Below, piece after piece: positions 10,384 to 21,760 of a DNA stretch of 64,000 nt. Position 1 is the first letter of the stretch; each line of letters starts with the position of its first letter. The position numbers and the translations under genes were made by a program. Where the stretch lies: NCBI GenBank assembly GCA_964023275.1, contig OZ029920.1, forward strand, positions 4,294,012 to 4,358,011, read 5' to 3'. The stretch comes from Norana najaformis. Taxonomy: Eukaryota > Annelida > Clitellata > Crassiclitellata > Hormogastridae. The notes under the pieces were generated by a model that saw only the letters and a program-made list of their open reading frames with translations, did no database searches and was not told the origin of the DNA.

Positions 10384-10426
10384 ACGACATCTTATGGCAT
10401 CAAAGACCGTTGCCATAAGATGTCGT
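10384..10426. repeat. Perfect 16-bp inverted repeat with 11-nt loop
   Basis: ACGACATCTTATGGCA (10384-10399) is followed after 11 bases by its exact complement TGCCATAAGATGTCGT (10411-10426). This is the point in block E2 where minus-oriented units meet plus-oriented units, so the hairpin is the closed end of the block's inverted arms. Confidence 0.85.
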
Positions 10427-10989
10427 GAAACAGAGGAACTGCGTTGTCATTAAAATGTTTTGTCGGTGTGAACGGGTTTGGTAGCCATAAGAATTCCTTC
10501 ATAAGTAGTCTTTGTTATAACACAGAGTCATTGTACTGTAATTTGAGATTTATATTCAGTCACTTTAAGAGTAAAATCATTCGGAAATAGAAACTAAACA
10601 TTACAATTTAACACGTGAACATTAAGCAGAATTCATCTGCCTGCCGTAGGCTGACGCAGTGGCCGTTCTTCTTAAATACCCAATAGGCGCTATATAAGTA
10701 TCAAGTGATACCTGCATACATACTGCATTTTACAAAGAATAATCAGAAGGACATTAAATACAAAAGTGAATGATCCCGCCAGCCACAGACCACACTAGTA
10801 ATACCGGATTGGTCACATTTAGATACTTTTAAATCAAGTTCTTTTGACACTGTGTAACCCTCATTTTCGTTTATTCGGTGAGTAATTAAACTGGAAATTA
10901 CTGTATGTTGAAACGAGGGCAACTTCTTCCCTACCCATAATCGGGTGGTGCCAGTCTGAAACCTTAAAAAAAGGACAAAGGGCGACCCT

Positions 10990-11110
10990 TACTCCGCCAC
11001 TGCTTTTAGTCGGGGTAGTGCCAGTCCCACGCCGGGATAAAAGAGGAGGGCGACGTCAACGGCCTTTGATGCCATAAGCGTCGTTAAACTGTGGAACTAA
11101 TATTACTACT
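10990..11110 (+). mobile_element. A-unit mini-retroposon
   Basis: The copy is nearly full length, with a small deletion (ATAAGCGTCGTT for ATAAGATGTCGTT). A diverged partial unit (GGGTGGTGCCAGTC) lies 50 bp upstream. Confidence 0.6.
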
Positions 11111-11499
11111 TAGGGTTGAGTTCACATTTCTAAGGAAGATGACGTGACGTCAGCGCTCTGGCCGCCAGAAGATGTCGGTAAACAGTCAATACTGCTAAAA
11201 ATATTAGGTACGCTTAGACACCTTAAAATCCGTTTTCTCAACGTTATAAATGCCTCATTTTCGTTCAATTTGGTTATGTTCTTCCATTTTATTACCGACT
11301 GTCAGACACCAGATGTCGTCAGACACTCGACGTTATAATTAGCCATAAGCTGTCTCACATGCTCTGTTTTTAAAACACAGTTCGAATACTGCACGAGATA
11401 TAACTATAGTGTTTGAGATCACCAAGCCGCTATATAAAAGGCAAAGTCAACCGTCTGAGCAGTAACAAGATGTCGTTAAGCAGATATTTTTTATTCGTG

Positions 11500-12040
11500 T
11501 GACTGAATTTTTTTTAAATTTTCAACATAGAAGGGACAGAGGCATGAGTGGACCAAATTAGCTTAATTTATCTATAGAAATGTGTATCGATGGCAATGAC
11601 ACCGAGGCGCCCCTTGATTATATATCGGAGCCCCTTTCACCAGACCCATGCATGGAGGACTTCCAGAATTTGGCGCCGCTCTGGAAATGCTGTTGCCCCC
11701 TTCCCTTTCACGTCAGCAATCTTGAATCTGTCACTGCACAGAATTTATGTATTTAATTAATAAGTTAATATTTGTCACTAAAGTATGTTATATAAGAAAC
11801 GGTATATCTTTTTGCAGTACCAATCGCACTGGGGCCAGTGGCGCGTGACGTCAACAGTGTGGTACTGGCGATGAAACCGGTATTTATGTTTGAAGTGTAC
11901 CGCCTCTTCCGTTCAGTGAACCAGTAAGTCAGCAGCAAATTCCTTATGCGCATAGATACATTCCAGTACGCTTACCACTAGAATTTCACGCATCCAATAG
12001 AAATTCTAAATTAATGTGTCCCATCGTCGTAGTTCCATTC
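11500..12040. repeat. Block end segments and partial tRNA-SINE
   Basis: The stretch 11510-11720 is similar to 30990-31090 plus 31407-31515 (a GAGGCGCCCCTTGATTATAT-type string). It therefore belongs to the end region of the block family. Around 11955-11990 a piece of the tRNA-Asp-like SINE is visible (AGTACGCTTACCACTAGAA). No coding evidence was seen. Confidence 0.5.
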
Positions 12041-12280
12041 TAGTAATATGAAGTGCTAAACCAAATCTTATGGCTACCCCAGATGTTTACGCAGACCTTC
12101 GTATTCAATTATTTAGAATTTGACCCATAATCTCACGAAATTTAAGAAAATATAATGTTCGTAAAACTGATTTAAAGGTGTCTAAGCGTTGTCTAAGAAT
12201 ATTAGTAGTGTGTATAGCTACCACCATATTTCACGTAGACTTAACCCTTCACTCCGACGTGCAATGGATCACCAAAAGGT

Positions 12281-12397
12281 TAGTAGAAGTTCCTCAGTTT
12301 AACGACAACTTATGGCGTCAAAGGCCGTTGCCGTCGCCCACCTCCTTTATTCAGGCTTGGGACTGGCACTACCCTCTGAAAAGGCAGTGGCAGAGTT
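12281..12397 (-). mobile_element. A-unit mini-retroposon
   Basis: The copy is full length, read on the minus strand from the complement of CAGAGTT to the TAG-rich tail at 12281. It lies in the left arm of E3. Confidence 0.7.
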
Positions 12398-12779
12398 GCC
12401 GAATCAACCAAAATCAATTATATATAGCATAAGAAGAATCGATTTAAAGGTGTCTAAACGCAATTAATTAGCAATGGACAATATAATGGATATTCCGATT
12501 AAAAGCACTTAATAATTTGAAGCGAGTTCAAATCCAAAATTTCTTCCATGAGCGAAGTTTAAAAAACGTTCTGGGGTAAGGCGGCCTTGAATTTATAATG
12601 GTAAAGAAAATGACCCTATTCCGATTATGGCTGGGATGATGATAGTAACACCTAAGGTGATCGTGGAGTTGATTTTGGTTGTTGTGGATGTGATGATCAC
12701 TACAACGACTAGATTCTTTATTACTATTAAAAGATGCTATGCTATTGTGAAAATTATATACTTAACCAAGTCATATACA

Positions 12780-13222
12780 GGTCATCGCGCGACAATCTGC
12801 ACTGGCTGCGCGTTCCTCAACGGATAACGTACAAACTATGTCTGATCACTTTCAAGGTACTGAATGGCCTCATGCCGGACTACATCTCCGAATTTTGTAT
12901 TCGAGTCGGAGAGAATGAGAACAGATGTCGGCTGAGGTCCTCGTCGAGGAATCATCTGCAGGTCCCAAGGTCTACCACGCGGTTTGGCGAAAGCTCTTTC
13001 TCGATTGCTGGACCCACTGCGTGGAATAGCCTTCCCGACCACATGAAGAATGCTCCCTCCTTGGATAACTTTAAGAAAGGGCTTAAAACGTTTCTATTTA
13101 AATTATCGTATGACTGTAGTTAATTTTATATTGTCGCCTGAACTTATGTACAGCGCCCTTTTCTTCGGCCTCGGCCGTGTTACGGCGCTATATAAATTGT
13201 CTTATTATTATTATTATTATTA
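12780..13222 (+). pseudogene. CR1/L2-like ORF2 C-terminus with TTA tail
   Basis: The frame 12734-13123 carries the standard C-terminal blocks of this retrotransposon group: RDNLHWLRVPQRITYKL, NGLMPDYISEFC, a VPRSTTRFGESSFSIAGP box, TAWNSLPDHMKNAPSL and FKKGLKTFLFKL. After the stop comes CGGCGCTATATAAATTGTC and a TTATTATTA tail (13200-13222), a typical 3' end. It is strongly 5' truncated. The paralogous blocks E7 (25137-25150) and E13 lack it, which locates the insertion in the central segment. Confidence 0.8.
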
Positions 13223-13904
13223 TCGTAAGCAGCTTTGGGAGCCGCAAGACGTCGTTTTAAATCTCAAACGTATTAAAACAGTTGCCTCTGCATGGTTAGA
13301 CACCTTCAATAGGCTCTCCAGATTGCCTATATAAAAGATTTCGTTCGATTTATTTCTACATCGTCGTGGAGGAATACTCTCATTGTGAACGGATCTGGCA
13401 TCCATTAGAAATCGTTCAGAAATCGTATTTGCTATAACACAGAGTCGTTGCAATTGTAGATTTTATTTCACATATATATAATGCGCCGTTTCAGTAATAA
13501 ACTCAGCAGAGCCGCTCAAAGAGAAATAAGAAACTAAACATAACATTTTAACATTAAACAGAATCTACCTACCTACCGTTGGCTACGTCAGTAGTCGTTC
13601 TTGTAAATTACCCTATCGGCGATGTATGAGTGTCGAGTGATACCATCTTACACAGAATACTCAGACGAAAATAAAATCTCGACGTGAAGGATCCCGGCAT
13701 CCACATAACAACTGCTAATAATACTGAATTGGTTTCCATTTAGACACCTTTAAATCTCTTTATTATAACGCTATATAACCCTCATTTCCGTTAATTCTTT
13801 GAGTCGATTGAGGCATATCTCTAATCTGGAAACTACTACACAATGAAACTAGAGTAACTCCTCCACTGATTTTAGTCGGGTGGTGCCGGTCCGAAGCCTA
13901 AATA

Positions 13905-14205
13905 ATTCACTTCTGCTCTTTGGTCCCATTTATATCGGGCCGCAGTACCCTTCGCTCGGCCATTCAAGACCTCCTGTTTGTCCCTCGCAGCGGCTCAGTC
14001 CAGAAGTTTTGCCTATGTTTGTCCCACTTGCTGGAATCATCTCCCTCGAGAATTGCGACTTGAGCTACTTTCTCTCCTCCTGTCGGTGTCCCGCAGGCGC
14101 CTGAAGACTGTACTGTTTAAGAGTGATTTTACTTTTTCGGGAAGGAAGCACCTCTGTTGAGTTTATCATCAAAGAGGCGCTTTATAAATCTCAAATTACA
14201 ATTAA
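13905..14205 (+). pseudogene. 5'-truncated non-LTR retrotransposon fragment
   Basis: The segment encodes AQSRSFAYVCPTCWNHLPR, then ELRLELLSLLLS and RRLKTVLFKS. This is the same family as the fragment at 21125-21760 and the short one near 35285-35390, and ends with a GCGCTTTATAAAT-type 3' end. It interrupts an A-like unit: before it lies CCGAAGCCTAAATAAT and after it AATCATATTCGTAATGACAC, which are continuous at 26092-26127 in E7. Confidence 0.7.
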
Positions 14206-14479
14206 TCATATTCGTAATGACACAGCGTCGTTAAACAGAAACTAGCTACCTCGTGCAGTCTTTCTAATCCTCACATGTGGTCTTTCTTAAAGGTCCTTCG
14301 ACTATAGTTTTGTGCTCTTGTCCTTGTCGAGTTGACCAAATATCTCCAAGGTCGATCACACAATCTTAAACTTCGAGGCCGATTCTTTCTAGCGACATTC
14401 AGAATTGGTCTTCTTTATGGGACTATTCTTGTAAATGTAAATCTCCGAAATTTCTCAGCGTCATCCAAAAGTCCAATCA

Positions 14480-14850
14480 GAGAAAAAGAGAGAGAGAGAG
14501 AGTGAGAGAGAAAGAGAGAGATACAGACAGACTGATTGAGAGACAGACTGAGACATAGAGATAGAAAGACAGAGACAATGACAGGGAGACAGACAGACAG
14601 AGAGACAGACAGACACAGAGAGAGTGAGTGAAAAAAGAGAAAGGGAAAGAGAAACACAAAGAACACAGAGACAGAGACACATAGAGTAAGACAGGCAGAC
14701 GGACAGACAGATAGACAGACAGACGGAGAGGAACAGAGAGACAGAGACAACGACAGAGAGAGACACAGAGAGAGACAGAGGGAGAAAGAGAGAAAGAGAG
14801 ACAGATAGATAGACAGACAGACACACAGACAGACAGACAGAAGGCCAGAC
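14480..14850. repeat. Long GA/GACA purine microsatellite
   Basis: About 370 bp of imperfect GAGA, GACA and ACAG repeats. The same place in E13 (55711-55750) has only about 40 bp, so the tract has expanded or contracted between copies. The minus strand gives spurious Ser/Leu/Cys/Val-rich frames. Confidence 0.95.
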
Positions 14851-15198
14851 AGAGATCAGCTTATTCGTTTGCGCCCAACAGAACTCAGAGCCTCAAGGAG
14901 GAGGAGGATGACATCAGCAGCCATTTAAGGCGACAATATGTCATTAAGAATTAGATAAAACAATGCTCTTTCAGACTCGATTGAAACGCATTCGACTGAC
15001 GCTGTATATTCATTAACTATGTTCACACGTCGTTATTACATTAAAAATCTGAGAAAGGTGAAGTTCACATCGATGGCATGGCCGCCACAAAATGTCGGTA
15101 AACACTCGATGCTAGTAAAAGTAAATAATACGCTTAGACACTTTAAAATCAGTCTTCCCTACCAAATATATATTTCAATTTCGCGAAACTTAGGTGCT

Positions 15199-15316
15199 AA
15201 CTCCGCTACTGCCTTGTTTGGGGGGTAGTGCCAGTCCCAAGCGTAGATAAAGGAGGTGGGCGACGTCAACGGCCTTTGATGCCATAAGCCGTCGTTAAAC
15301 TGAGGAACTACTACTA
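15199..15316 (+). mobile_element. A-unit mini-retroposon
   Basis: The copy is full length and corresponds to the one at 6334-6450, within a segment shared by E1 and E3. Confidence 0.65.
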
Positions 15317-15479
15317 ATCTGCTGATACGAACTGAAAATAGCAAGACGAACGAACTAAAAACAATAACAGAAACTTATGAACAATAGACTTTACCTAAAT
15401 AAGAATTTTAAAGACGTCAACGGCCACTGTAGCCATAAGATGTCGTTAAACTTTGGAAATAATAATAAATCGCTGCTGA

Positions 15480-15595
15480 AACTCCGCCACTGCCTTGTTT
15501 GGGTGTAGTGCCAATCCCAAGCCTAGATAAAGGAGGTGGGCGATGTCAACGGCCTTTGATGCCATAAGATATCGTTAAACGTTGGAACTACTACT
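15480..15595 (+). mobile_element. A-unit mini-retroposon
   Basis: The copy is full length and corresponds to the one at 6616-6731. Upstream is the same AATAATAAATCGCTGCTGA flank. Downstream the two loci diverge after the ACT tail. Confidence 0.65.
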
Positions 15596-16440
15596 TCTGG
15601 AAACTGCAAAATGAAAAAAGATGTCGCTAAATATCGAATAACTGATGGGAACCTGTTGGTTTGGTTCTGTGTGGTAGTGGCGAGTTTAATAATAAGACAC
15701 TTTTAGTTTTCTCAAAAAATAAACTTGCCACATATGTCTAATAAACTGTAACACTACTTAGGCTCTCGTAGATGGCGCTTCTTAAAACGAATAATATCGC
15801 TGTTAAAAATGCGTGGATACATGCCCAGATATCGAGAGCTGTTTTAAAAAAAGAGAAGTCTTAAGCGTATTAACTCGGCTGCATGTTATCATTTGGTTAA
15901 CGACGTCTTTGTGGCTCTAACCTTCGTTGCTCGGCTTTATACTTTGATTGAGGGAATACTAGCCATTTAACGAGTATCCGAATTATATATTATCGTGAAA
16001 AACGATTAAAAGGTGTCTAAACAATAGCAAAAGATTATATAATTAGACTAGGAGCATGTAACAAGTTGAGGCAAATTCGAATTGAAAATTTTTCCCAAGA
16101 GCTAAGTTCAAATTTACTTCAGAGAGGAGAGTGGCCTTGAATTAGTAATGATGGTGAAGATGACAATCTGATGATAACAGTGAACTTTTGTTGTCGTTGG
16201 TGATGGTAGTGGTTGTGATGATGGTGAGGAAGTCCACGACGACGAGTTGCTTTATTACCATAAGACACAATGCTACAGTGAAAATCTATGTACTTTGCGA
16301 AGTAAGTTTAAGGTCGATGTCGGCTGCTTTGGAAGCCGCAAGATGTCGTTAGGCACTGAAATTTATCAGTAATATTTGGCTTTGTATATACAACTTGAAA
16401 AGGCTTTAATCTAACTCCTTATGTTTTTTTAACTCTGCCT

Positions 16441-16545
16441 AACTCCGTTACTGCCGTTTTCGGGAGGTGTCATTCCCAAGCCTGGATAAAGGGGGAGGGC
16501 GACGTAATGGCCTTTGATGCCCTAAGATGTCGTTAAGCATTGGAC
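16441..16545 (+). mobile_element. A-unit mini-retroposon, diverged
   Basis: The order of motifs is complete (AACTCCG, GGGAGGTGTCATTCCC, GGATAAAGGGGGAGGG, CTAAGATGTCG). There are several substitutions, and the ACT tail is lost. Confidence 0.5.
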
Positions 16546-17005
16546 GATACACTTAATTGCTGACTCTCTTACATAGTCTTTTACTTAGACCAGGTTGGTA
16601 TATTGTCATGCAATAATGCATGAGAGATAATTAATTTTTAGAGGATTAAGGCGATGTATAAATATTGTATACTGCGCCTCCTATATAAGGTAATGTCAAC
16701 TGCCCTAACAGTCGCAAGATGTCGATAAAAACAGGATGTTATTCGATGTTATGAATATTGTCTAAAATGTTCCGGCGTCAGAGGTATAAAAATCTGGGTG
16801 AACTGAATTAGCTTAGCTTGTGCAGATAAATGCATGAGATGAGTCCGAAAAAACGTCGCTGAAACTGAATACTTATAGACTACTAACCAATAGACACCTT
16901 TAAATCGATTCATGTTAGACAATATAAGAGCATGTAATAGAGTAGATAATAAAACGAACGGTTAATTCAAAATTGAGCCAGAGTTGAGAGTGATGAGAGC
17001 CTGAT

Positions 17006-17042
<37 letters not shown>

Positions 17043-17239
17043 AATGATGAAGACAACGATGGTGATGATGATTGATGTCAAGGTGAAGACCATTTTAACG
17101 GTAACAGTTTTGTCAAAGCTAATAGGTTGACGTGTATATGACAGACTTGCTAATTACTTTACCGACAGTTCCCTTCTTGCTTCTTAACGGCCGTCCCACT
17201 CTCCAGAAACTGCCATCGTTCGTGTTCTATAAATTGCAA

Positions 17240-17860
17240 TGTGTAATTAGCAACTTCTACAGCGCTGGTGTATAAACATACAAGGCAGCAACCGATGGCG
17301 AACCAAAATCAAGCCGCAGTCAGGTATTTACCCGTTGAAATTGACTGACCTACTAACATCTGCTGCTATTGGACGTTGTAGACCTACTAACATCTACTGC
17401 TATTGGACGTTGTATTGTCAGGTCAGTTATGGTGCCAGTTCAGGATCCGGGGATCAACCCGGGTACACAACACGTAGCTATGATGGATATCGTTGATGAT
17501 GGTCGTTTTGGTTTCTTTCTCCTGTATTCCAAACTTGTTCTTTCCCTTATATCACCGCCACAGAATCAGTGGCGGATTTAGCTATCGGAGTTGGCCCCCC
17601 CCCCCGCTCCTCTTGGGTAAATGCCGGCGCCCTTGAGACGGTCGGTTCTTTAGGATGAAGAATTGCCGGAATACCTTGACTACGACTACGGAATGAGGTG
17701 AAGTATCAAGATGACACCGCTATAGAAGTTCTCAGCGAATCATCATCATCAACGTCGTCGTCGTCATCATCGTCATCGTTTAAATCATCTTTATCATCTA
17801 AATCATGACCATGATCATGATCACTATCATCATTTTCATCGTCATCATCATTATCTGCAA
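17240..17860. other. No gene recognised; low-complexity stretches
   Basis: The stretch contains a 27-bp tandem duplication (ACCTACTAACATCTGCTGCT.. near 17346-17402), a C run at 17597-17606 and imperfect TCATCATCG tracts. I see no supported exon. Confidence 0.4.
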
Positions 17861-18130
17861 CATCTCACCTCATTCAATCTTCTAGTAGCAACTTGCTGTC
17901 GATTACTTTGAAGGCCGCACTTGGTGTCATAATTGTTTGTCGTGATAAGTCTGTTGGTTTATGGCTGTATGTGTGTGCAAGTGCCCGCCGGTGGTGACTA
18001 TTTCAGTTAATTGAGCATTGTTCGCTAACCGATTAACTTCTGTTCTCAACAAATTTAACACCATTTAGTCATTGTAGTCCTTACTTTTGTCAGGTATAGA
18101 AAGGCACCATATTATGTGTCTGGAGATAGA
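17860..18130 (+). repeat. Right-end segment of the block family
   Basis: The segment matches 57040-57345 closely, for example GTCGTGATAAGTCTGT and GCCCGCCGGTGGTGAC. It lies just beyond the last plus-oriented unit in both blocks, so it is probably the outer right end of the repeat family. Confidence 0.55.
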
Positions 18131-18776
18131 ATGTCAAGTGACGATCAATTGCAGTTTATTTGCTAAGGCGTTTCAAACATAAGAAGTAAAGAACATGCAC
18201 TTGTAATATTGATAATGCCCATATTTAGCAGCAGACAGAGGAAAGAATTTGATAATATGTTTGGGGGGCAATTTCTTCCTACGAACCTCATCATGGGAAA
18301 AATGGGGAAATACGAGGAAGGGGAAGGAATGACAATGGAGTATGATTGGATGGTAAATGATGGTTTGGACAAAGTGATGGCACGCCTAACGTGCATTTCT
18401 GTTTGTTGAGTGTTCTAGGGAGAATCGCAGTTTCTTATTCACTTGTTCAACTGCTCTGCCTTCTATTCAAGTCACTTGTAATCTAGTCTAGTGGAGACTA
18501 GTCTAGTCCAGACCAGACCAGTCAGGTCCCATCCAGTTCAATCTAGTTTAGTTTTTTATTCTACTCTAATTTAATCTGACATTATCTGAAAACTTCTGTA
18601 GCCTCGTTCCAACAACGCACATGGCATCAATAGATGGTCTTGTTGTCATAGCTTTCGTTATTTATCGACTTTCATCTTCAACCAGCAGTGACTCTTATTC
18701 TTCGTTCTCTCTCGATGTCTGTGACATCAGGCGGTGGTTCTGACATCCAGATCTATAAAGTTCTAGATGTACCAAC
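18130..18776. other. No gene recognised
   Basis: A 66-codon frame at 18209-18409 has ordinary composition (MIMPIFSSRQRKEF at the start) but no recognisable domain or splice sites. Around 18480-18550 there are short inverted CTAGTCTAG-type strings. Confidence 0.3.
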
Positions 18777-18945
18777 CGGGTTGTTGCTGTGTTTTTATGT
18801 TTGGGACAAGTGTGGTAGTTGATTAATTGTGTTGTCTTACTCATGAGTAATCATCTGCATTTGAAGCCCATTTGATAATCTTCCCATATGGGTCTCGTAT
18901 GACCGACCATATTGAACCACACGTTGAACATATGAAGCAAATAAG
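18776..18945 (+). repeat. Third copy of the kelch-gene 3' flank
   Basis: The sequence GATTAATTGTGTTGTC..ACTCATGA, then GAAGCCCATTTG and ATGACCGACCATAT matches the 3' flanks of the two RING genes (about 47800-47890 and 61560-61720). No kelch or RING sequence is present here. Either the flank itself is a repeat or this is a remnant of a third gene copy. Confidence 0.6.
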
Positions 18946-19069
18946 GGAATAATTTCAGGTCCTTATTCTACCTGTAAACTAAATCGGACTACAGCCTAAT
19001 CAAGGCTTTCGTCATAGAGTGCACTAAAGGTTTCATGCAACAGGAATAAACCGGTGATAAATTTAAGTC

Positions 19070-19165
19070 AAAAGAGCAGAGTTTGTCTGTGTGTTTGTCC
19101 GTCCGTAGGTTTGTCTAATCTGTCTGTCTGTCTGCCTGCCTGCCTGTGTGTTTGTCTGTCTATGG
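19070..19165. repeat. TCTG/TTTGTCTG simple repeat
   Basis: An imperfect CTGT/TTTG tract, followed by a TATA-rich tract at 19288-19345. Confidence 0.75.
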
Positions 19166-20045
19166 GCCAATTCGATGTCCAGATGTGTGTGATTGATGCT
19201 TGTAACTAATATGTAATGTCTGACTAGATATTTAATTATTAACATCATTTATTTATAAATAATTATTGGCTTTTAATATGTTATCGTACAGTATATATAT
19301 GTATATGTATGTGTATATATATATTTATATATTTATATATATATAAGATAAAGCGAGGTTAAGGTAGAAAACGATAAGGCATGGCATGTGGCTGCTAAGG
19401 GCGTTGGCGCCAATCTTAATTTAGCTTACGATTGCGTCTGCAACATATGTAGTGCATTTAAGGTGTTTAACGACTTTTTGTTATGACAAAGATTATTCGG
19501 TAACCAACACCGTTTGCACCAACTTCGTTTCATGTAGTTCTGGTCAAATAGGATGATGAGCTTGACATCTTGAACGAAAACGACACACATATAACATCGG
19601 AAAACATGATTTAAAGGTGTCTTAGCCCAGCATAACAGCAGGGAGTGTTTACCGACATCTGACGAATACCAAGGACATGGATATCGACTATACTATCACA
19701 AATAACTAGTGAGGGAGCGAAAACGTATAGGAAGGGTTTAGAAAGAGTGATTTAAAGATGTATACCCTTAACATATTATGAATAGCAGTAGTCAGTAAAG
19801 TCTAGCGACATCTTGCGGCTGCTCGTGCCATTGACGTTGACCTTACAAAACCTTACGATTGCGCCTTGCAAGTGTAGTGCATTTAAATAATAGTAATTTA
19901 TGTTAGCTTTGGGGAAAGGACTGTATGTACGTGTGGTTTCTAATTAGCGACGCTGCGTTATAACGATGATCACAAGTGTCACCCTCTTCCTTCACCTAGG
20001 TTTCGGACAGGCACTAGCAGAATGACGGAGTTGGAGGAAAAGAGG

Positions 20046-20134
20046 TACTAGTTCCAGTGTTTAACGACATCTTATGGCATCAAAGGCCGTCGACGTCCCC
20101 CTCCTCCTTTATCTATTACCGGACAAACGGCAGT
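20046..20134 (-). mobile_element. A-unit mini-retroposon, truncated
   Basis: The tail half is intact (GTTCCAGTGTTTAACGACAT on the plus strand). The head half is shortened after TTTATCTATTACCGG. Confidence 0.5.
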
Positions 20135-20205
20135 GCAGGGATCTTTGAAAGGAGAGTGGACGAAAGCACCTAATGTATAAAACCGGAAAACATGGTTTAA
20201 AGGTG

Positions 20206-20322
20206 TAGTAGTAGTTCCTCAGTTTAACAGCATCTTATGGCATGAAAGGCCGTTGCCGTCGCCCTCCTCATTTATCCAGGCTTGGGACTGGCATTACCCC
20301 CAAACAAGGCAGTGGCGGAGTT
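20206..20322 (-). mobile_element. A-unit mini-retroposon
   Basis: The copy is full length with a clear tail (GTAGTAGTAGTTCC read on the plus strand). It directly follows GGTTTAAAGGTGT, interrupting the AGGTGTCTAA motif of the host unit. Confidence 0.75.
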
Positions 20323-21124
20323 GCAGTGGCGTAGTAAACTAAAATGAGATATAACGATGGAAAGAGGCAATTTAAGGGTGTGTAAACTTAACCATTTAAC
20401 TCATTTTAAAACTATTTTTTATTTAGCTGTGTGTATACATTTCTAATTCGATAAATTGTCGATGCTATGCACTCCTAATTTTCGTCTATTCTCTGTCTTT
20501 AGTTGGATGGTACCAGTCCAAAGCCCAGATAAAAAGGAGGACCAAGCTTATCTTCGGTATGAAATGACGTCGTTAAACGGAAACAACCAACAAAGTTTAC
20601 AGTCATTGTTTCATTAATGAGATAACGTAAGGTAAGGTCGACTTCAACGGCCTTGGCAGTCGCAAGGAGTCGTTAAACAATGGAAATTACTACTAAAGGT
20701 TGCAGTTGCAGTCTGAAACGAGAAATAGGGTAAGGGAATGTCAATGTCAAGAAACCTGCCAATCACAAGATGTCGTTCATCGCAGAGAACTAAAGATAAA
20801 TTTGACAATAATACATTAAAATTCAATAAGGTAAGATACATGCAGCCTCGGGCTCTCCCAAAAAGTAGGTTTAAGATCGACGTCACCAACCTCGGATCCC
20901 ACGAGCAACTGAGGCTTTATACGCCAACTAATATTTTATGCTGCGTTTCGACACCTTTAAATCGCTTTTAAACGCGTTATAAAACCTTCATTTTGTTATT
21001 TGCGGGCGTATTGATCGTTTCTTCCCTTCTGTTTAGAGCAAGGTCGATGTAAACTTTGATGTTTGCAACAAGATGTCACCAAGCACTTGATGATTTTAAC
21101 AACCTAGGGTACAGTCTTCGTAAT

Positions 21125-21760
21125 TGTAGTTGTAATCTGACATTTATAAAGCGTCGCTTCAAGCATAAACTCATCAGAGGAGCTCCCGACCAGAACCAGT
21201 GAGACCTCTGTCAAATAACACAGACTTCAGGCGCTTGGGAAAATGCCGGAGGCACAAGCTGAGGAATTCAAGCCGGAGCTCTCGGGAAAGGCGATTCCAG
21301 CTATTAGGTCCAACATAGGCAAAGCGTCTGGATTGAGCTGTAGCAGTGCGCATACGAGGGACAGTCAGGAGTGCAAGGGCAGCCGATCGGCGAGTGCTAC
21401 GGCCCGGAAACAAGGAGACCGAAATGCAGAAGTTCCTAAGGTATGATGGAGCACAGCCAACGAGACAATTACGCATAAGGGCTAGGATATTGAACCGAAT
21501 GCGCTCCTGAATGGGGAGCCAGTGCAAATTATCCCCCATAAAGGAATTTATATTGCCATGCCTACGGCCACCTCCATTAAGACGGGCAGCAGCATTGAGA
21601 ACAGACTGAAGCTTGGAAATACTGGCAAGTGACATTCCAGCAAAGATGGCGTAACCAAAGTCCACCGACGTGTTGCAGATAAGGGCATGAATTTAGAGTA
21701 GCAAAACCATGAAAGGAGAGCGAGCGGCGGGTGGTACGAAGCTGACGAAGGTGGTAAAAA
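21125..21760 (-). pseudogene. CR1/L2-like reverse transcriptase C-terminal fragment
   Basis: On the minus strand the frame 21665-21174 encodes YAIFAGMSLASISKLQSVLN, AAARL, GDNLHWLPIQERIRFNILAL, APSYLRNFC, SRRFAYVGPNSWNRLSREL and PKRLKSVLF. These are the thumb and C-terminal blocks of CR1/L2-type ORF2. Upstream parts are frameshifted. The 3' end has the usual GCGACGCTTTATAAAT form. The copy is dead and 5' truncated. Confidence 0.8.

Larger units (their letters stand above)
6935..11500. repeat. Inverted-arm repeat block E2
   Basis: Minus-oriented units lie at about 6955, 7050, 9810-9870, 10005, 10262 and 10384. Plus-oriented units lie at about 10411, 10990-11110, 11140-11180, 11300 and 11465. 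At the junction the two orientations meet as a near-perfect hairpin (10384-10426). The left arm is collinear with E5 (19385-20130) and E8 (27290-28100). It was split by the transposon at 7078-9695 and by a short retroelement tail at 10107-10235. Confidence 0.65.
12040..15640. repeat. Inverted-arm repeat block E3
   Basis: Left-arm units lie near 12065, 12175, 12300 and 12440. The central segment (12500-12780) contains TATGGCTGGGATGATGAT and GTGATGATCACTACAACGAC. Right-arm units lie near 13250, 13740, 14225, 14930, 15090, 15200, 15435, 15565 and 15620. It is collinear with E7 (24400-26500) and E13 (54270-56500), interrupted by two retrotransposon fragments and a long purine microsatellite. Confidence 0.65.
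15640..18130. repeat. Inverted-arm repeat block E4
   Basis: Left-arm units lie near 15900 and 16000 and the central segment at 16060-16310 (GTGGTTGTGATGATGGTGAG). Right-arm units lie near 16340, 16440-16545, 16715 and 16890. The left end (15690-15980) matches E7 24390-24640 and E13 53860-54130. The right end segment 17860-18130 matches E13 57040-57345, so this block preserves both ends of the family. A GATGAT tract lies at 17009-17043 and TCATCATC tracts at 17740-17850. Confidence 0.6.
19370..21110. repeat. Inverted-arm repeat block E5
   Basis: Left-arm units lie near 19460, 19607, 19655, 19750, 19805, 19950, 20065, 20230 and 20370. Right-arm units lie near 20565, 20665, 20768, 20945 and 21072. 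The left arm carries the intact target site of the CACTA-like element (GACAAAGATTATTCGG at 19485-19500). The right arm is collinear with 34560-35240. Confidence 0.65.

Noticed and set aside
14415..14826. Ser/Leu/Cys-rich frames of 110-120 codons on the minus strand
   Set aside because: Three overlapping frames are all open because the DNA is a purine microsatellite; no codon bias or domain is present.
21174..21665. A host gene of 163 residues
   Set aside because: The sequence blocks are those of a CR1/L2-type ORF2 C-terminus, and related fragments lie at 13905 and 35285.
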